A stretch of DNA of 64,000 bases from Hydrogenophaga sp. (lineage in GTDB: Bacteria > Pseudomonadota > Gammaproteobacteria > Burkholderiales > Burkholderiaceae_C). Positions 24,257 to 35,633 of the stretch are shown piece by piece (within the stretch, counting starts at the first letter, position 1; every line of letters begins with the position of its first letter). The stretch is from contig NZ_JAOASO010000159.1 of the NCBI RefSeq assembly GCF_030158645.1, positions 37,582 to 101,581 on the forward strand, written 5' to 3'. The position numbers and the translations under genes are program-made. The notes beneath the pieces were generated by a model. The model saw only the letters and a program-made list of their open reading frames with translations. It was not told the DNA's origin and did not search any database.

Positions 24257-25234
24257 CTACATCAGCAGGTGCTCGCCCGCATTGTCCCCACCCAGGATCA
24301 CGTAGTTCACCTTGCGCACGTCCATCAGTTTCGTGCCGCCCGAGTAGCTGATCGAGCTCTGCACGTCCTGCTCCATCTCCACCAGCGTGTCGGCCAGCTT
24401 GCCCTTGATGGGCTCCAGGATGCGCTTGCCTTCCACGTGCTTGTACTCGCCCTTGTTGAAGTCGCTCGCCGAGCCGTAGTACTCCTTGTAGAGCACACCG
24501 TCCACTTCCACCGTCTGGCCCGGTGACTCCTCGTGGCCCGCGAAGAGCGAGCCGATCATCACCATGCTGGCGCCGAAGCGCACGCTCTTGGCAATGTCGC
24601 CATGGCTGCGGATGCCGCCGTCGGCAATGATGGGTTTGGTGGCCACGCGGGCGCACCACTTGAGCGCGCTGAGCTGCCAGCCACCGGTGCCAAAACCCGT
24701 CTTGAGCTTGGTGATGCAGACCTTGCCCGGTCCCACACCCACCTTGGTCGCGTCCGCGCCCCAGGTTTCCAGGTCGATCACCGCTTCGGGCGTGGCCACG
24801 TTGCCCGCGATGATGAAGGACGAGGGCAGTTTCTCTTTCAGGTAGCCGATCATGTTCTTCACGCTGTCGGCGTGGCCGTGCGCGATGTCGATGGTGATGT
24901 ACTCCGGCGCCAGGCCCTCGGCCACCAGCTGGTCCACCGTGGCGTAGTCGGGCGCCTTCACGCCCAGCGAGATCGAGGCATACACATCGTGCGCGCGCAT
25001 GTCGCGCACAAACTTCAGGTTGTCCAGGTCGAAGCGGTGCATCACGTAGAAGTAACCGTGTTGGGCCAGCCAGACGCAGATGGACTCGTCCACCACCGTC
25101 TTCATGTTGGCCGGCACCACCGGCAGACGGAACTTGCGCCCACCGAGCTCCACGCCCGCGTCGCATTCCGAACGGCTCTCCACGCGGCACTTGCGCGGCA
25201 GCAGCAGGACGTTGTCGTAATCAAAAATTTCCAT
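24257..25234 (-). CDS. guaC: GMP reductase (short, GuaC2 type)
   Basis: The enzyme reduces GMP to IMP with NADPH, returning guanine nucleotides to the purine pool. It is a 325-residue TIM barrel; the catalytic Cys is in [20 protein letters not shown] and the phosphate loop in [20 protein letters not shown]. The N-terminus ([20 protein letters not shown]) and the length match the Bacillus/Staphylococcus-type enzyme rather than the longer E. coli GuaC. GGAG lies about ten bases before the ATG at 25234; longer frames upstream cross the leader terminator. The leader is structured (see 25308-25339), which suggests regulation by attenuation. Confidence 0.92.
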   Translation of the reverse strand: MEIFDYDNVLLLPRKCRVESRSECDAGVELGGRKFRLPVVPANMKTVVDESICVWLAQHGYFYVMHRFDLDNLKFVRDMRAHDVYASISLGVKAPDYATVDQLVAEGLAPEYITIDIAHGHADSVKNMIGYLKEKLPSSFIIAGNVATPEAVIDLETWGADATKVGVGPGKVCITKLKTGFGTGGWQLSALKWCARVATKPIIADGGIRSHGDIAKSVRFGASMVMIGSLFAGHEESPGQTVEVDGVLYKEYYGSASDFNKGEYKHVEGKRILEPIKGKLADTLVEMEQDVQSSISYSGGTKLMDVRKVNYVILGGDNAGEHLLM

Positions 25235-25307
25235 GTGAACCAGGCTCCAGAAAACTGTTGTTGAACAGGGAGAGCGCTTGGCTTGGCCGGCTTTGTGCAT
25301 CGGGCAC

Positions 25308-25339
25308 AAAAAACCGGGCGCAAGAATCTTGGGCCCGGT
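25308..25339 (-). terminator. Intrinsic terminator inside the guaC leader, possible attenuator
   Basis: Reading the minus strand, ACCGGGC (25339-25333) pairs with GCCCGGT (25319-25313), continued by an inner stem; one C-C mismatch interrupts about 12 pairs. Six T follow at 25313-25308. It lies 74 bases before the guaC start and nothing is encoded upstream on this strand, so it would stop guaC transcripts early unless opened. A second hairpin (TTTGTGC / GCACAAA, 25292-25310) includes the T run and could compete with it. Confidence 0.65.
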
Positions 25340-25405
25340 GATTGATTCTAGGCGCCTTGGTCGGCGTGAGGCGGGTTTCGACGCCTCGCCCGCCATATGG
25401 GGGCC

Positions 25406-25421
25406 ATACGGATGACCGTAT
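25406..25421 (-). other. Upstream hairpin in the guaC leader region
   Basis: ATACGG (25406-25411) and CCGTAT (25416-25421) form a perfect 6-bp stem with a 4-base loop, about 65 bases upstream of the terminator. With the GC-rich sequence between them it could be part of a leader aptamer, or an operator in the guaC-uvrD divergent region. Confidence 0.3.
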
Positions 25422-25446
25422 ACAGCGCGCAGCACAGGGCGCTTCC

Positions 25447-25452
25447 TACAAT
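25447..25452 (+). promoter_or_regulatory. TACAAT -10 hexamer of uvrD
   Basis: TACAAT ends six bases before the uvrD ATG and there is no Shine-Dalgarno, so transcription should begin at or next to the start codon. This supports the ATG at 25459 as the true start. No good -35 is visible. Confidence 0.5.
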
Positions 25453-25458
25453 CAAGCC

Positions 25459-27936
<2,478 letters not shown>

Positions 27937-28109
27937 GGATTCCCGCGCTGACCAGCGTGACAGGGAGATGAAAAACCCCTTGGGGATGGTCGTGCGGTGT
28001 CGTGGCGCTGCCCGGCGTGAAGTACCCCTGGGTGTTTAACGCGGTTGTCACAAGAGGTTCTTACTGTCAGGCGGGTCGCATCTCCGACGGACCGCCCTCA
28101 GGACCTCCC

Positions 28110-30467
28110 ATGAAATTGCCCACCACCCACGTTGCCCACGAAACCCAAACCGATCCCGACGATCTTGAAAACAACTTCGTCCAGACCCCCCACCTCAACG
28201 ACCTGGTGGCAGCGCGGCTGAGCCGCCGTCACTTCATGCGCGGCGGCGTGAGCGCCATGGCCATGGCCGGTCTGGGAACGGCCGCCCTGACCGCTTGCGG
28301 CGGTGGCGATGAAGCGCCTGTCACCAACCCGGTCACCAACCCGGTCAGCCCGACCCCCGAAGTGCAGCTGGGCTTCAGTGCCGTGGCCAAGAACAAGTCC
28401 GACGCGGTGCAGATTGCCGCCGGTTACACCGCCACCGTGATCTATGCGACCGGCGATCCCATCGACAACACCGCCACCCCGTACGCCAACGACGGCACCG
28501 ACATCGACTTTGGCAGCCGCGCGGGCGACCATCACGATGGCATGCACTTCTTCGGCCTCAATGCCGCCCGCACCGGTCCCGATCCCACCAGTTCAAACCG
28601 CGGGATCATGTGCATCAACCACGAGAACATCTCGGGCACCGTTTTGTTCATGCACCCCAATGGCCAGACGAACCGCTCCACCGGTCCGCGCCCCGAGGTG
28701 GAAGCGCGCAAGGAGATCGAATCCCACGGTGTCTCCGTCATCGAGGTGTCTCGCACCACCGGCGCCTTCACTGTGAACAAGGCGAGCAACTTCAACCGCC
28801 GCATCACCGCCAACACCATGGTCGAAATCAGCGGTCCTGTGCGTGGCACCAAGTACGTGAAGACCAAGTTTTCGCCCGGTGGCACAGCCACGCGCGGCAC
28901 CATCAACAACTGCGGCCATGGCTACACGCCCTGGGGCACCTACCTGACGGCGGAAGAAAACTGGGCCGGTTATTTCCGTCGCGCCACGGGTGACGATGCC
29001 AACCGCACCCCCAAGGAAAACACCGCGATGCTGCGCAACGGTATCCGTCCTGGCAACGGCGGCAACAACCGCTGGACCAGTGTGGTACCCGCCGATGCCA
29101 ACAGCACCGAGTTCAGCCGCTGGGACATCACGGTCAACACCGCCCAGCCAACCGATGGCACGGGTGACTTCCGCAACGAGGCCAACACGTTCGGTTACAT
29201 CGTCGAAATCGATCCCTACAACCCGCTGGCCACGCCGCGCAAGCGCACGGCCTTGGGCCGCCGTGCCAACGAGGGCGCCTGGGGCAGCATTCCCAAACAG
29301 GGCCGGCCGCTGGCGTTCTACATCGGCTGCGATTCGCGCGGTGAATACGTCTACAAGTTCGTGACCAGCGCCAACTGGGACCCGGCCGACGCCAACACCG
29401 GCGGCATGGCGGCGGGCACCAAGTACCTCGACCAAGGCACCATCTACGCAGCCCGCTTCAATGCGGACGGCACCGGTACCTGGGCCAAGCTCGACCTGAG
29501 CAACCCCGACGTGGCTGCCGGCTTGCCGGTGACCACGTACAACCCCAACGGGTACACCTTTGAGGACCTGGCCGACATCTGTGTGAACACCCGCCTGGCG
29601 GCGGGCGCCGCCGGTGCCACGCGCATGGACCGCCCGGAGTGGACCGCCGTCAACCCCACCAACGGTGAGATCTACATCACCATGACCGAGAACCCGGACC
29701 GTGGAAACTCGGGCTTGTCGGGCAACAACATTCCCAACCCGCCGGTGGACGCGGCCAACCCGCGCGCATGGCGCGACACGCGCACCGACAACGCGACCAT
29801 CCAGCGCGGCAACGTCAACGGCCACATCGTGCGCATCCGGGAAGACGGTGACGACGCCGCTGCCACCACCTTCCGCTGGGACATCTTCCTTTTTGGCGCC
29901 CAGGCCGCCCCCGACGACCTGACCACCAACGATTACTACCAGCGCAACGTCAACCTATCCGGCCTGAGCGGGTTCAATGACCTGTCCAAGCCCGATGGGT
30001 GCTGGTTCTCCAAAAAGAGCGGCATCCTCTGGATCCAGACCGACGACAACACCTTCACCGACCAGACGAACGCGATGCTGCTGGCCGCGGTGCCCGGGCG
30101 ACAAGGTGACGGTGGCGCGGTGGACATCCAGGTGCGCGCTGACGGTCAGGCAGATGCCGCCGCCATCGACCGCACCGTGACCACCTACGCGGGCCGCAAG
30201 ATGACGGACGCCACCTTCAAGCGTTTCCTGGTGGCACCCAAGGGGGCAGAAATCACCGGCCTCACAGAAACGGCCGACGGCAAGGTGCTGTTCATCAACA
30301 TCCAGCACCCTGGCGAGAACACGGCTTCGCTGGCTTCGGCGTTCGAGAGCAACTGGCCAGGCAACGGTGGCGGTGTGGCGGCTTACGGCCCCGGCGGCGC
30401 GACGGCCCGTCCGCGTTCGGCCACGCTCATGATCACCAAGAACGACGGCGGCGTGATCGGTCTTTGA
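28110..30467 (+). CDS. PhoX-family alkaline phosphatase (Tat-exported lipoprotein-like)
   Basis: A 785-residue PhoX-type (DUF839) phosphatase that releases phosphate from organic esters and uses calcium and iron. The N-terminus has a twin-arginine signal SRRHFMRGGVSAMAMAGLG followed by LTAC, so it may be a lipoprotein. Family segments include GHGYTPWGTYLTAEENWAGY, EIDPYNPLATPRKRTALGR and FENPADICVN-like FEDLADICVN. I chose the ATG at 28110 from the signal peptide; no strong ribosome binding site is visible. No PhoB box was found in the 170 bases upstream. A strong terminator follows, so it is monocistronic. Confidence 0.88.
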   Translation: MKLPTTHVAHETQTDPDDLENNFVQTPHLNDLVAARLSRRHFMRGGVSAMAMAGLGTAALTACGGGDEAPVTNPVTNPVSPTPEVQLGFSAVAKNKSDAVQIAAGYTATVIYATGDPIDNTATPYANDGTDIDFGSRAGDHHDGMHFFGLNAARTGPDPTSSNRGIMCINHENISGTVLFMHPNGQTNRSTGPRPEVEARKEIESHGVSVIEVSRTTGAFTVNKASNFNRRITANTMVEISGPVRGTKYVKTKFSPGGTATRGTINNCGHGYTPWGTYLTAEENWAGYFRRATGDDANRTPKENTAMLRNGIRPGNGGNNRWTSVVPADANSTEFSRWDITVNTAQPTDGTGDFRNEANTFGYIVEIDPYNPLATPRKRTALGRRANEGAWGSIPKQGRPLAFYIGCDSRGEYVYKFVTSANWDPADANTGGMAAGTKYLDQGTIYAARFNADGTGTWAKLDLSNPDVAAGLPVTTYNPNGYTFEDLADICVNTRLAAGAAGATRMDRPEWTAVNPTNGEIYITMTENPDRGNSGLSGNNIPNPPVDAANPRAWRDTRTDNATIQRGNVNGHIVRIREDGDDAAATTFRWDIFLFGAQAAPDDLTTNDYYQRNVNLSGLSGFNDLSKPDGCWFSKKSGILWIQTDDNTFTDQTNAMLLAAVPGRQGDGGAVDIQVRADGQADAAAIDRTVTTYAGRKMTDATFKRFLVAPKGAEITGLTETADGKVLFINIQHPGENTASLASAFESNWPGNGGGVAAYGPGGATARPRSATLMITKNDGGVIGL

Positions 30468-30516
30468 CCAGCAACAACGGGCTCATCCTGCGCTGAGCCC
30501 AGGCGCCACTCCCTCC

Positions 30517-30549
30517 AACCCCAAGGCCCCGACAGGCCTTGGGGTTTTT
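30517..30549 (+). terminator. Rho-independent terminator after phoX
   Basis: AACCCCAAGGCC (30517-30528) and GGCCTTGGGGTT (30535-30546) form a perfect 12-bp stem with a 6-base loop followed by TTTTT. Confidence 0.92.
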
Positions 30550-30632
30550 GCTTTTGGTGGCTTCGTCCATCGCGTGCACAGCCTCGCCCCGCCGACCTGC
30601 GCCCGGCAGCGCAGGGGTGTTCGCGCGCGCAT

Positions 30633-30692
30633 TTTGAGAACTAAGGTGATCTTGCCTCGCCGATCCCGGGTCGGTTCAGAGGCGTTCTCAAA
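30633..30692. promoter_or_regulatory. Spaced 9-bp inverted repeat before the MetX-like gene
   Basis: TTTGAGAAC (30633-30641) and GTTCTCAAA (30684-30692) are exact inverted copies 42 bases apart, the second 20 bases before the start codon. They could be paired operators or a looped leader. A chance 9-bp match in a region of this size is not negligible. Confidence 0.3.
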
Positions 30693-30712
30693 CCGCCAAC
30701 AAAGGACATCTC

Positions 30713-31966
30713 ATGTACGACCAAATTGTCAAACCCCAGACCATCGTGCTGGAAAGTGCCCCCTGCAACGATGACAAAGGCCAGTTCGCCAAACTGCCCA
30801 TCACCTACGAGGAATACGGCACCGCCAAGACCAAAGACGGTCACGACAAGCCCGTGGTCGCCATCCTGCCGTTCTTCCTCGGCAGCGCCCACGCAGCCGG
30901 TCACAAGGCCGTCAAGGACAACAAACGCGTGGCACCCGGGTACTGGGACGCGCTCATTGGTCCCGACACCGTGATCAACACGGACACCTACCGTGTCATC
31001 AGTTTCGAGCCCTTGATCAACGACAGTTTTCACCCAGGCGTCATCAACCCCGCCACCAAGAAACCCTACGGCGGCGCCTTCCCCAATTTCAGCCTCGCAG
31101 ACGTCTCGCAGATTCAGCGAATGGCGCTCAAACAACTGGGCGTGGGCCATGTGGACGTGTTGATGGGCGCGTCCATGGGCTCGCTGCAGGCCTGGCATTT
31201 CATGGCGCACGAGCCCAGCTACGTGTCCAACATGGTGTTGGTCGTGCCCGGTGGGATGGTGTTGCACCCGAAGACCTTCGTGCTCGCCAGCCAGTGGGTT
31301 CAGAAGCTGGAACAGGATCCCGACTGGCACGCGGGTGACTACGGCGCGCTGCCCAAAGAAAAACAGCCGAAAAAGGCGCTGGTGGAAGTGCTGTCCGACT
31401 TCTGGTACCGGGTGCAATTCCCGGTGAATCACAGCCTGCTCTACGACCTGAATGACATGGGGTGGGCCGACATGGCGGTGGCTCACCACGCGCTGGATGC
31501 CAACGACGCCAAGACCATCGACACGGTGCTGGCCTCGCTCAACACCAGCGACCCGAGGGTGAAGGCGTACAAGCAGTCCCTGACCAGTTTGTGTGCAAAG
31601 ACCGACCACAACGTGCTGCTGTGGCAGCTTCGGTCGGTGCTGTCTTACAAGCCTCAAACGGCTTTGCAGAAGTCGGAGCCTTTCATCCGCCACATGCAGG
31701 GCGTTGATGACATGACAGACGCAGCACACGACATGTTGGCCACGACGCGGATCCTGATGATTGCCACCGAAGCCGACGACCTGCTGGACATCGCATCGGT
31801 CGACAGCACCATGGGCATGGCCGCCTCGATCGGCTTCGATGCCAGGGTCGTGCGCATGCCTCCTGCCTACACGCATGCCGCCGGGCTCAACACCGCCAGC
31901 CCCAACAGCATCCTCGCGTTCAAGAACACCATCGCCCAGTTCCTCAAGCCGCCAGCCAAGCTCTGA
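30713..31966 (+). CDS. MetX-like alpha/beta hydrolase (homoserine acetyltransferase family)
   Basis: A 417-residue protein of the MetX fold. The nucleophile elbow is GASMGSLQAWHFM, the acid is probably Asp in ATEADDLLDI and the His is in YTHAAGLNT. It differs from true homoserine O-acetyltransferases in key words: PFFLGSAHAAGH replaces the usual LTGSSH region, GASMGS replaces GGSMGG, and it has a long insert. The substrate is therefore doubtful; a hydrolase or another acyltransferase is possible. AGGA precedes the ATG. A GNAT-type gene follows after 44 bases in the same direction. Confidence 0.75.
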   Translation: MYDQIVKPQTIVLESAPCNDDKGQFAKLPITYEEYGTAKTKDGHDKPVVAILPFFLGSAHAAGHKAVKDNKRVAPGYWDALIGPDTVINTDTYRVISFEPLINDSFHPGVINPATKKPYGGAFPNFSLADVSQIQRMALKQLGVGHVDVLMGASMGSLQAWHFMAHEPSYVSNMVLVVPGGMVLHPKTFVLASQWVQKLEQDPDWHAGDYGALPKEKQPKKALVEVLSDFWYRVQFPVNHSLLYDLNDMGWADMAVAHHALDANDAKTIDTVLASLNTSDPRVKAYKQSLTSLCAKTDHNVLLWQLRSVLSYKPQTALQKSEPFIRHMQGVDDMTDAAHDMLATTRILMIATEADDLLDIASVDSTMGMAASIGFDARVVRMPPAYTHAAGLNTASPNSILAFKNTIAQFLKPPAKL

Positions 31967-32010
31967 AGGGCCGCTCAGGAACCACCGCCCATTTTGCAAG
32001 GAGAAACACC

Positions 32011-32598
32011 ATGCCTCAAACCACCGCTCAAGCGGCTGCGCAAAGCGCCGCCACCTTTGTGGACCTCACGCCCGACGACGTACCGGCCATCGTCGTTCAC
32101 ATCCGGACGCTCGGCGAAGCCGACCAGCGACTGCGTTTTGGAGTTCCCGTCAGAGACGCCGATCACGCCGAGAAGATCGCCCGCAGGCTGCTGCAGATGA
32201 ACACCGTGTTCGGCCTCTGGGACGCATCCCACCAACGGCTGCTGATGCTGGGCAGCTATGGCAAGGCCACGTTGGCGAACGATGCCGTGGAGACCGCATC
32301 GAGTGCGCTGCCCGAGGTGCGAGGCGGCATGAGCCAGCGCATGGCGAACTGGCTGTACCCACGGCTGGTTGCGCAGGGCCACAAGCGCATCGAATGGAAC
32401 TTCTACGCCGACAACGCGGTGGTCACCGCGATCGCGAAAAAGCGCGGCATGAAGGTGGATTGTCGCCAGGGGGAATGCGTGGCCTATTTCGACCTGCAAC
32501 CCACGGCCGACGCCATCCGCGAGTGGCTGGACGGTCTGGAGCAGTTGCTGGAGGCGGTCCGCAACGAATCCCACACCAGCCCGGGCGCCAAGCTCTGA
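32011..32598 (+). CDS. GNAT-family N-acetyltransferase-like protein
   Basis: A 195-residue soluble protein. LTPDDVPAIVVHIRTLGEADQRLRFG at the N-terminus and RIEWNFYADNAVVTAIAKKRGMKVDC towards the end are typical GNAT strand-helix patterns (the latter for the late acetyl-CoA motif), but the pyrophosphate loop RXXGXG is replaced by MSQRMANWLYPRLVAQGHK and is not canonical. AAGGAG lies before the ATG. It probably shares an mRNA with the MetX-like gene. Acceptor unknown. Confidence 0.7.
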   Translation: MPQTTAQAAAQSAATFVDLTPDDVPAIVVHIRTLGEADQRLRFGVPVRDADHAEKIARRLLQMNTVFGLWDASHQRLLMLGSYGKATLANDAVETASSALPEVRGGMSQRMANWLYPRLVAQGHKRIEWNFYADNAVVTAIAKKRGMKVDCRQGECVAYFDLQPTADAIREWLDGLEQLLEAVRNESHTSPGAKL

Positions 32599-32620
32599 GC
32601 CGGGGCTGAACCCCCGCTTT

Positions 32621-33373
32621 TCAGCGCACCGCGGCCGGGTGCGCTTCGGGCGGGCGCGTCTCCATGTAGCCGCGCCCGTCTTTCACGCCGGTGCGTCCCG
32701 CCATCTGCCAGGCGGTGCGCTGGTTGATCAGGCGGGCGAGAAACTCGATCTCTTCGTCGGTGTGGTTCAGCGCCGGTGCTGGCGTGAGGAATCGGCCAGC
32801 CTTGGGTTCGGCCTCTCCCCAGAACGACTGGTGGTAGCTGGAGACCGACTGCGCCCGGTTGCCGCCGGCCTGCATGTCCACCGCGCCGTAGCAGTTGCAG
32901 AAGTAGCTGCGGTTACCCTGTTCGGGGAACACTTCGGTGTAGGTGCCGGTACCGCGGATGCCGGCGGTCAGGGTGGGCGTCACGATGGTGCGGCTGGGGC
33001 CTCGACCAAAGGCGCTGCCCACGGCGCCTGTGAGCAAACGCAGCAAGCTCACGGTGTGCAGCGTGATGCCGCGTTCCACCGTGAGGCGGGAATTTTGCCG
33101 CACGTGCAGGGCGGCATTGCCCAGCACGAAGGTCAGCCTGGATGCCGGGCCGGTGGCGATCTCGTCACCCGTCTGGATGGTCTGCTGCGGTGACATGCGC
33201 TGACCGTTGAGCAGCACATCGCCCACCATGTCCACCACATTGCTGCGCTGCTGCGCCATGGCAGCCGGCAGCCCGCCCATGCCCACCCAGGCGGCCGCAG
33301 CCTTGAGGGTGTCGCGGCGCTGGAACCACGTGATTTCGCCCTCTTGACGGCCTTTCAGGGTGTGTTGGGTCAT
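32621..33373 (-). CDS. Exported FecR-domain protein
   Basis: A 250-residue protein. An N-terminal RRDTLKAAAAWVGMGGLPAAMA segment resembles a Tat signal peptide. A FecR domain follows: GDVLLNGQRMSPQQTIQTGDEIATGPASRLTFVLGNAALHV and the later TPTLTAGIRGTGTY. In contrast to iron regulators it has no cytoplasmic sigma-binding N-terminus, and no ECF sigma or TonB receptor gene is near. A periplasmic surface or regulatory role is inferred. Its ATG overlaps the membrane-protein stop upstream (ATGA). Confidence 0.8.
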   Translation of the reverse strand: MTQHTLKGRQEGEITWFQRRDTLKAAAAWVGMGGLPAAMAQQRSNVVDMVGDVLLNGQRMSPQQTIQTGDEIATGPASRLTFVLGNAALHVRQNSRLTVERGITLHTVSLLRLLTGAVGSAFGRGPSRTIVTPTLTAGIRGTGTYTEVFPEQGNRSYFCNCYGAVDMQAGGNRAQSVSSYHQSFWGEAEPKAGRFLTPAPALNHTDEEIEFLARLINQRTAWQMAGRTGVKDGRGYMETRPPEAHPAAVR

Positions 33374-34167
33374 GCTTCTTCTCCGTTGGTGGTGGGCGTT
33401 GGTCGCTCGGTCAACTCAAAACTGTCAACGAAAGTGAAATATATCGAGGTGTGAAACATCGAGGCCATGAACAGGACAGCCGGGTACAAAACGATGTTGA
33501 GCGCCTGGGCGCCACCCAGCAGCGCGCCGAGCAGGCTCAGGAACAAGCCCACCAACATGAACACGCCCACCCAGCCCAAGGCATAGAACAGCATGGCGCC
33601 CTTGTTGCCCCAGCAGGCCATGAAGCTGAAGAACAGGCTCTTGCCCGGACTCACGCCGTGCCAGTGCACCAGGGCCGGTGCATGCCAGAAGGCCATGACC
33701 ACCGGCAGGTAGACCACCAGACCGGCGAGCAACCCCTGGTTGGCCAGCGAAGCACGCACCAGCTCGGCCGACACCTCGCCCGCATTCGGATCGACCGCGG
33801 GCGCGTCGCCGGCAAACAGCGTGGCCACGCCGAGCACCAGCAGCAGGCCGGCGGCGTACATGGCGCCCAGCACCAGCATGTTGCGGGTCTGTACCGGCTT
33901 GCCGCGCAAGCCCGAAATCAGCGTGGACGGCATCGGAAACCGCCCTTGTGTGGCTTCGCGCGTGGCGGCCATGAGGCCCAGCGTGGCCACCGGCACCAGC
34001 ACCATCGAGATCAGGGTGCCGAGCAGGGGAATGAGCGAGAGCACCGAAACGGTGGCCATGAACATGAAGAACAGGCCGGACATGGCCAGTGGCTGGCGGA
34101 AGAAGGTCTTCACGCCCAGCTTGACCCACTGCAGGCCGACTCGGGCGGGAACGAGGTGGAGTTTCAT
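33370..34167 (-). CDS. BPSS1780-family multipass membrane protein
   Basis: A 265-residue inner-membrane protein with about six hydrophobic segments and the family opening LVPARVGLQWVKLGVKTFFRQPLA. The family is widespread in Burkholderiales and has no known function. Start and stop both overlap neighbours by four bases (ThrB upstream, FecR protein downstream), so expression of the three is coupled. Confidence 0.85.
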   Translation of the reverse strand: MKLHLVPARVGLQWVKLGVKTFFRQPLAMSGLFFMFMATVSVLSLIPLLGTLISMVLVPVATLGLMAATREATQGRFPMPSTLISGLRGKPVQTRNMLVLGAMYAAGLLLVLGVATLFAGDAPAVDPNAGEVSAELVRASLANQGLLAGLVVYLPVVMAFWHAPALVHWHGVSPGKSLFFSFMACWGNKGAMLFYALGWVGVFMLVGLFLSLLGALLGGAQALNIVLYPAVLFMASMFHTSIYFTFVDSFELTERPTPTTNGEEA

Positions 34168-35195
34168 GCGGTCTGTGGTTGAAGCGCCGTGGCGGGCGCC
34201 GCGGCATCCAGCAGCTGGGCCGACAAGTCGCCAGCGTGGCTGACGCGGTCGCGCAGCACGCGCTCAAAATGGGTGGGGTCGTGGGGCTGAAGCATGGCGG
34301 CTTCGCGCGGCAGGTGCAGGTCCCAGAGGCGGGAAATCCAGAAGCGCAAGGCGCCAGCGCGCAGCAGGGCCGGCAGCAAACTGCGTTCGGCCGCGCTCAA
34401 GGGTCGCACCGCCTGGTAGGCCGCGAGGAAGGCCCGGGCGCGGGCGGCATCGTGGCTGCCGTCGGTGGCGTCCTGGCGGTGGTGCACGCACCAGTCGTTG
34501 AGGCAGACCGCGATGTCGAACAGGAAGGTGTCGCAGCCGGCGAAGTAAAAGTCGAAGAAACCGGTGAGTTCGCCAGCCTCGAACATCACGTTGTCGCGGA
34601 ACAGGTCGGCGTGGATCGGGCCGCGGGGGAGTGCGGTGTAGGCCGGGCTGGCCGCCACGTGGTTCTGGTAGGCCAGTTCGGTGCGGATCAGGTCGGCCTG
34701 CGGCGCGTTCAAAAAGGGCAGCACCACCGGCACGGTCTCGTTCCACCAGGGCAGGCCGCGCAGGTTGGGCTGGCTCATGGCGAAGTCGCGCCCGGCCAGG
34801 TGCATGCGCGCGAGCATGGCGCCCACCGCTTCACAGTGCGCCACGCCGGGGGCCAGTTCGCTTTTGCCGCGCAGCTTGTCCACCACGGCGGCGGGTTTGC
34901 CGTGCAGCGTGTGCAGGATCTCGCCGCTGGGGGTGGCGGCCGGGTCGGGCACCGGAATGCCTTTGCCGGCCAGGTGCTTCATGAGGTGCAGGTAGAACGG
35001 CAACTGCTCGAAGCCCAGCCGCTCGAACACGGTGAGCACATGCTCCAGCGTGGCGCCGTCGCGCTCGCTGGTGACGAAATAGTTGGTGTTCTCAATGCCA
35101 CCCTGGATGCCCCGCAGCTCGGTGAGGTCGCCCAGATTCAGGGTGTGCAGCAGGGCAGCGGCTTGCGCAAACGCGACTTCGGTGTAAACGGCCAT
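34164..35195 (-). CDS. thrB: Homoserine kinase, APH-fold type
   Basis: Phosphorylates homoserine on the way to threonine. The 343-residue enzyme is of the ThrB type with an aminoglycoside phosphotransferase fold, common in beta- and alphaproteobacteria: GGIENTNYFV nucleotide loop, catalytic HADLFRDN and metal-binding FFDFYFAGCD. It is the first gene before the BPSS1780 and FecR genes and lies 11 bases after the DUF2782 gene. Confidence 0.95.
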   Translation of the reverse strand: MAVYTEVAFAQAAALLHTLNLGDLTELRGIQGGIENTNYFVTSERDGATLEHVLTVFERLGFEQLPFYLHLMKHLAGKGIPVPDPAATPSGEILHTLHGKPAAVVDKLRGKSELAPGVAHCEAVGAMLARMHLAGRDFAMSQPNLRGLPWWNETVPVVLPFLNAPQADLIRTELAYQNHVAASPAYTALPRGPIHADLFRDNVMFEAGELTGFFDFYFAGCDTFLFDIAVCLNDWCVHHRQDATDGSHDAARARAFLAAYQAVRPLSAAERSLLPALLRAGALRFWISRLWDLHLPREAAMLQPHDPTHFERVLRDRVSHAGDLSAQLLDAAAPATALQPQTA

Positions 35196-35206
35196 GAAAC
35201 CAAGGA

Positions 35207-35542
35207 TCAGAAATTCAGGATGCGCCAGCTGCTGCGACCGGCGTTGCCGGTGCGTTTGCCACCCGTTTCGCTGCTGGCCGCGCCGTTCGTGTCGGGGTTG
35301 ATCTGGTAGGCCGGCGCGCCGTTTTTGGGTTGCACCTCGATGCTTTTGGTCTCACCGCCCACGCGCACCTCGTCGATGCGGGTGAGGGCATCTTCGTTGG
35401 TGATCCGCTCGATCCGGTCGCGCGGCGAGATCGGCTGCGGGCCCTGCTCCACCGGGGGCGTCTGGCTCCAGGCGGCCGGGGCCAGGAGGATGCCCGTCAA
35501 CAGGGCGAGGGCGGGCAGCAGGCGTGGAGTGTGGGCGTTCAT
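35207..35542 (-). CDS. DUF2782-family exported protein
   Basis: A 111-residue protein with a signal peptide (LLPALALLTGILLAPAAWSQ) and the family core ERITNEDALTRIDEVRVGGETKSIEVQP followed by WRILNF at the C-terminus. Function is unknown; the gene is typically found between polA and thrB, as here. TACAAT lies five bases before the ATG at 35542 and there is no ribosome binding site, so the mRNA may be leaderless. Longer frames run into the polA control region. Confidence 0.88.
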   Translation of the reverse strand: MNAHTPRLLPALALLTGILLAPAAWSQTPPVEQGPQPISPRDRIERITNEDALTRIDEVRVGGETKSIEVQPKNGAPAYQINPDTNGAASSETGGKRTGNAGRSSWRILNF

Positions 35543-35633
35543 GCCGCATTGTAGGCAGGCGGGGGCCGCAAGGCGCAGCCGGGGCCATCGGCCAGACCCG
35601 CGGGCGGGGGCCGATCTCCCCGACAATGCGCCC
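35543..35633. promoter_or_regulatory. Divergent promoter region of DUF2782/thrB and polA
   Basis: Ninety-one bases separate the two starts. On the plus strand GACAAT (35622-35627) ends six bases before the polA ATG; on the minus strand TACAAT ends five bases before the DUF2782 ATG. Neither gene has a Shine-Dalgarno. Confidence 0.5.

Noticed and set aside
25410..25426. LexA-like half site (GTATACAG) before uvrD
   Set aside because: Only the right half matches; there is no CTG at the required distance.
28046..28070. Possible PhoB box before phoX (TTGTCAC and CTGTCAG)
   Set aside because: The two TGTCA elements are 19 bases apart, whereas Pho box repeats are spaced by 11, so I do not call it.
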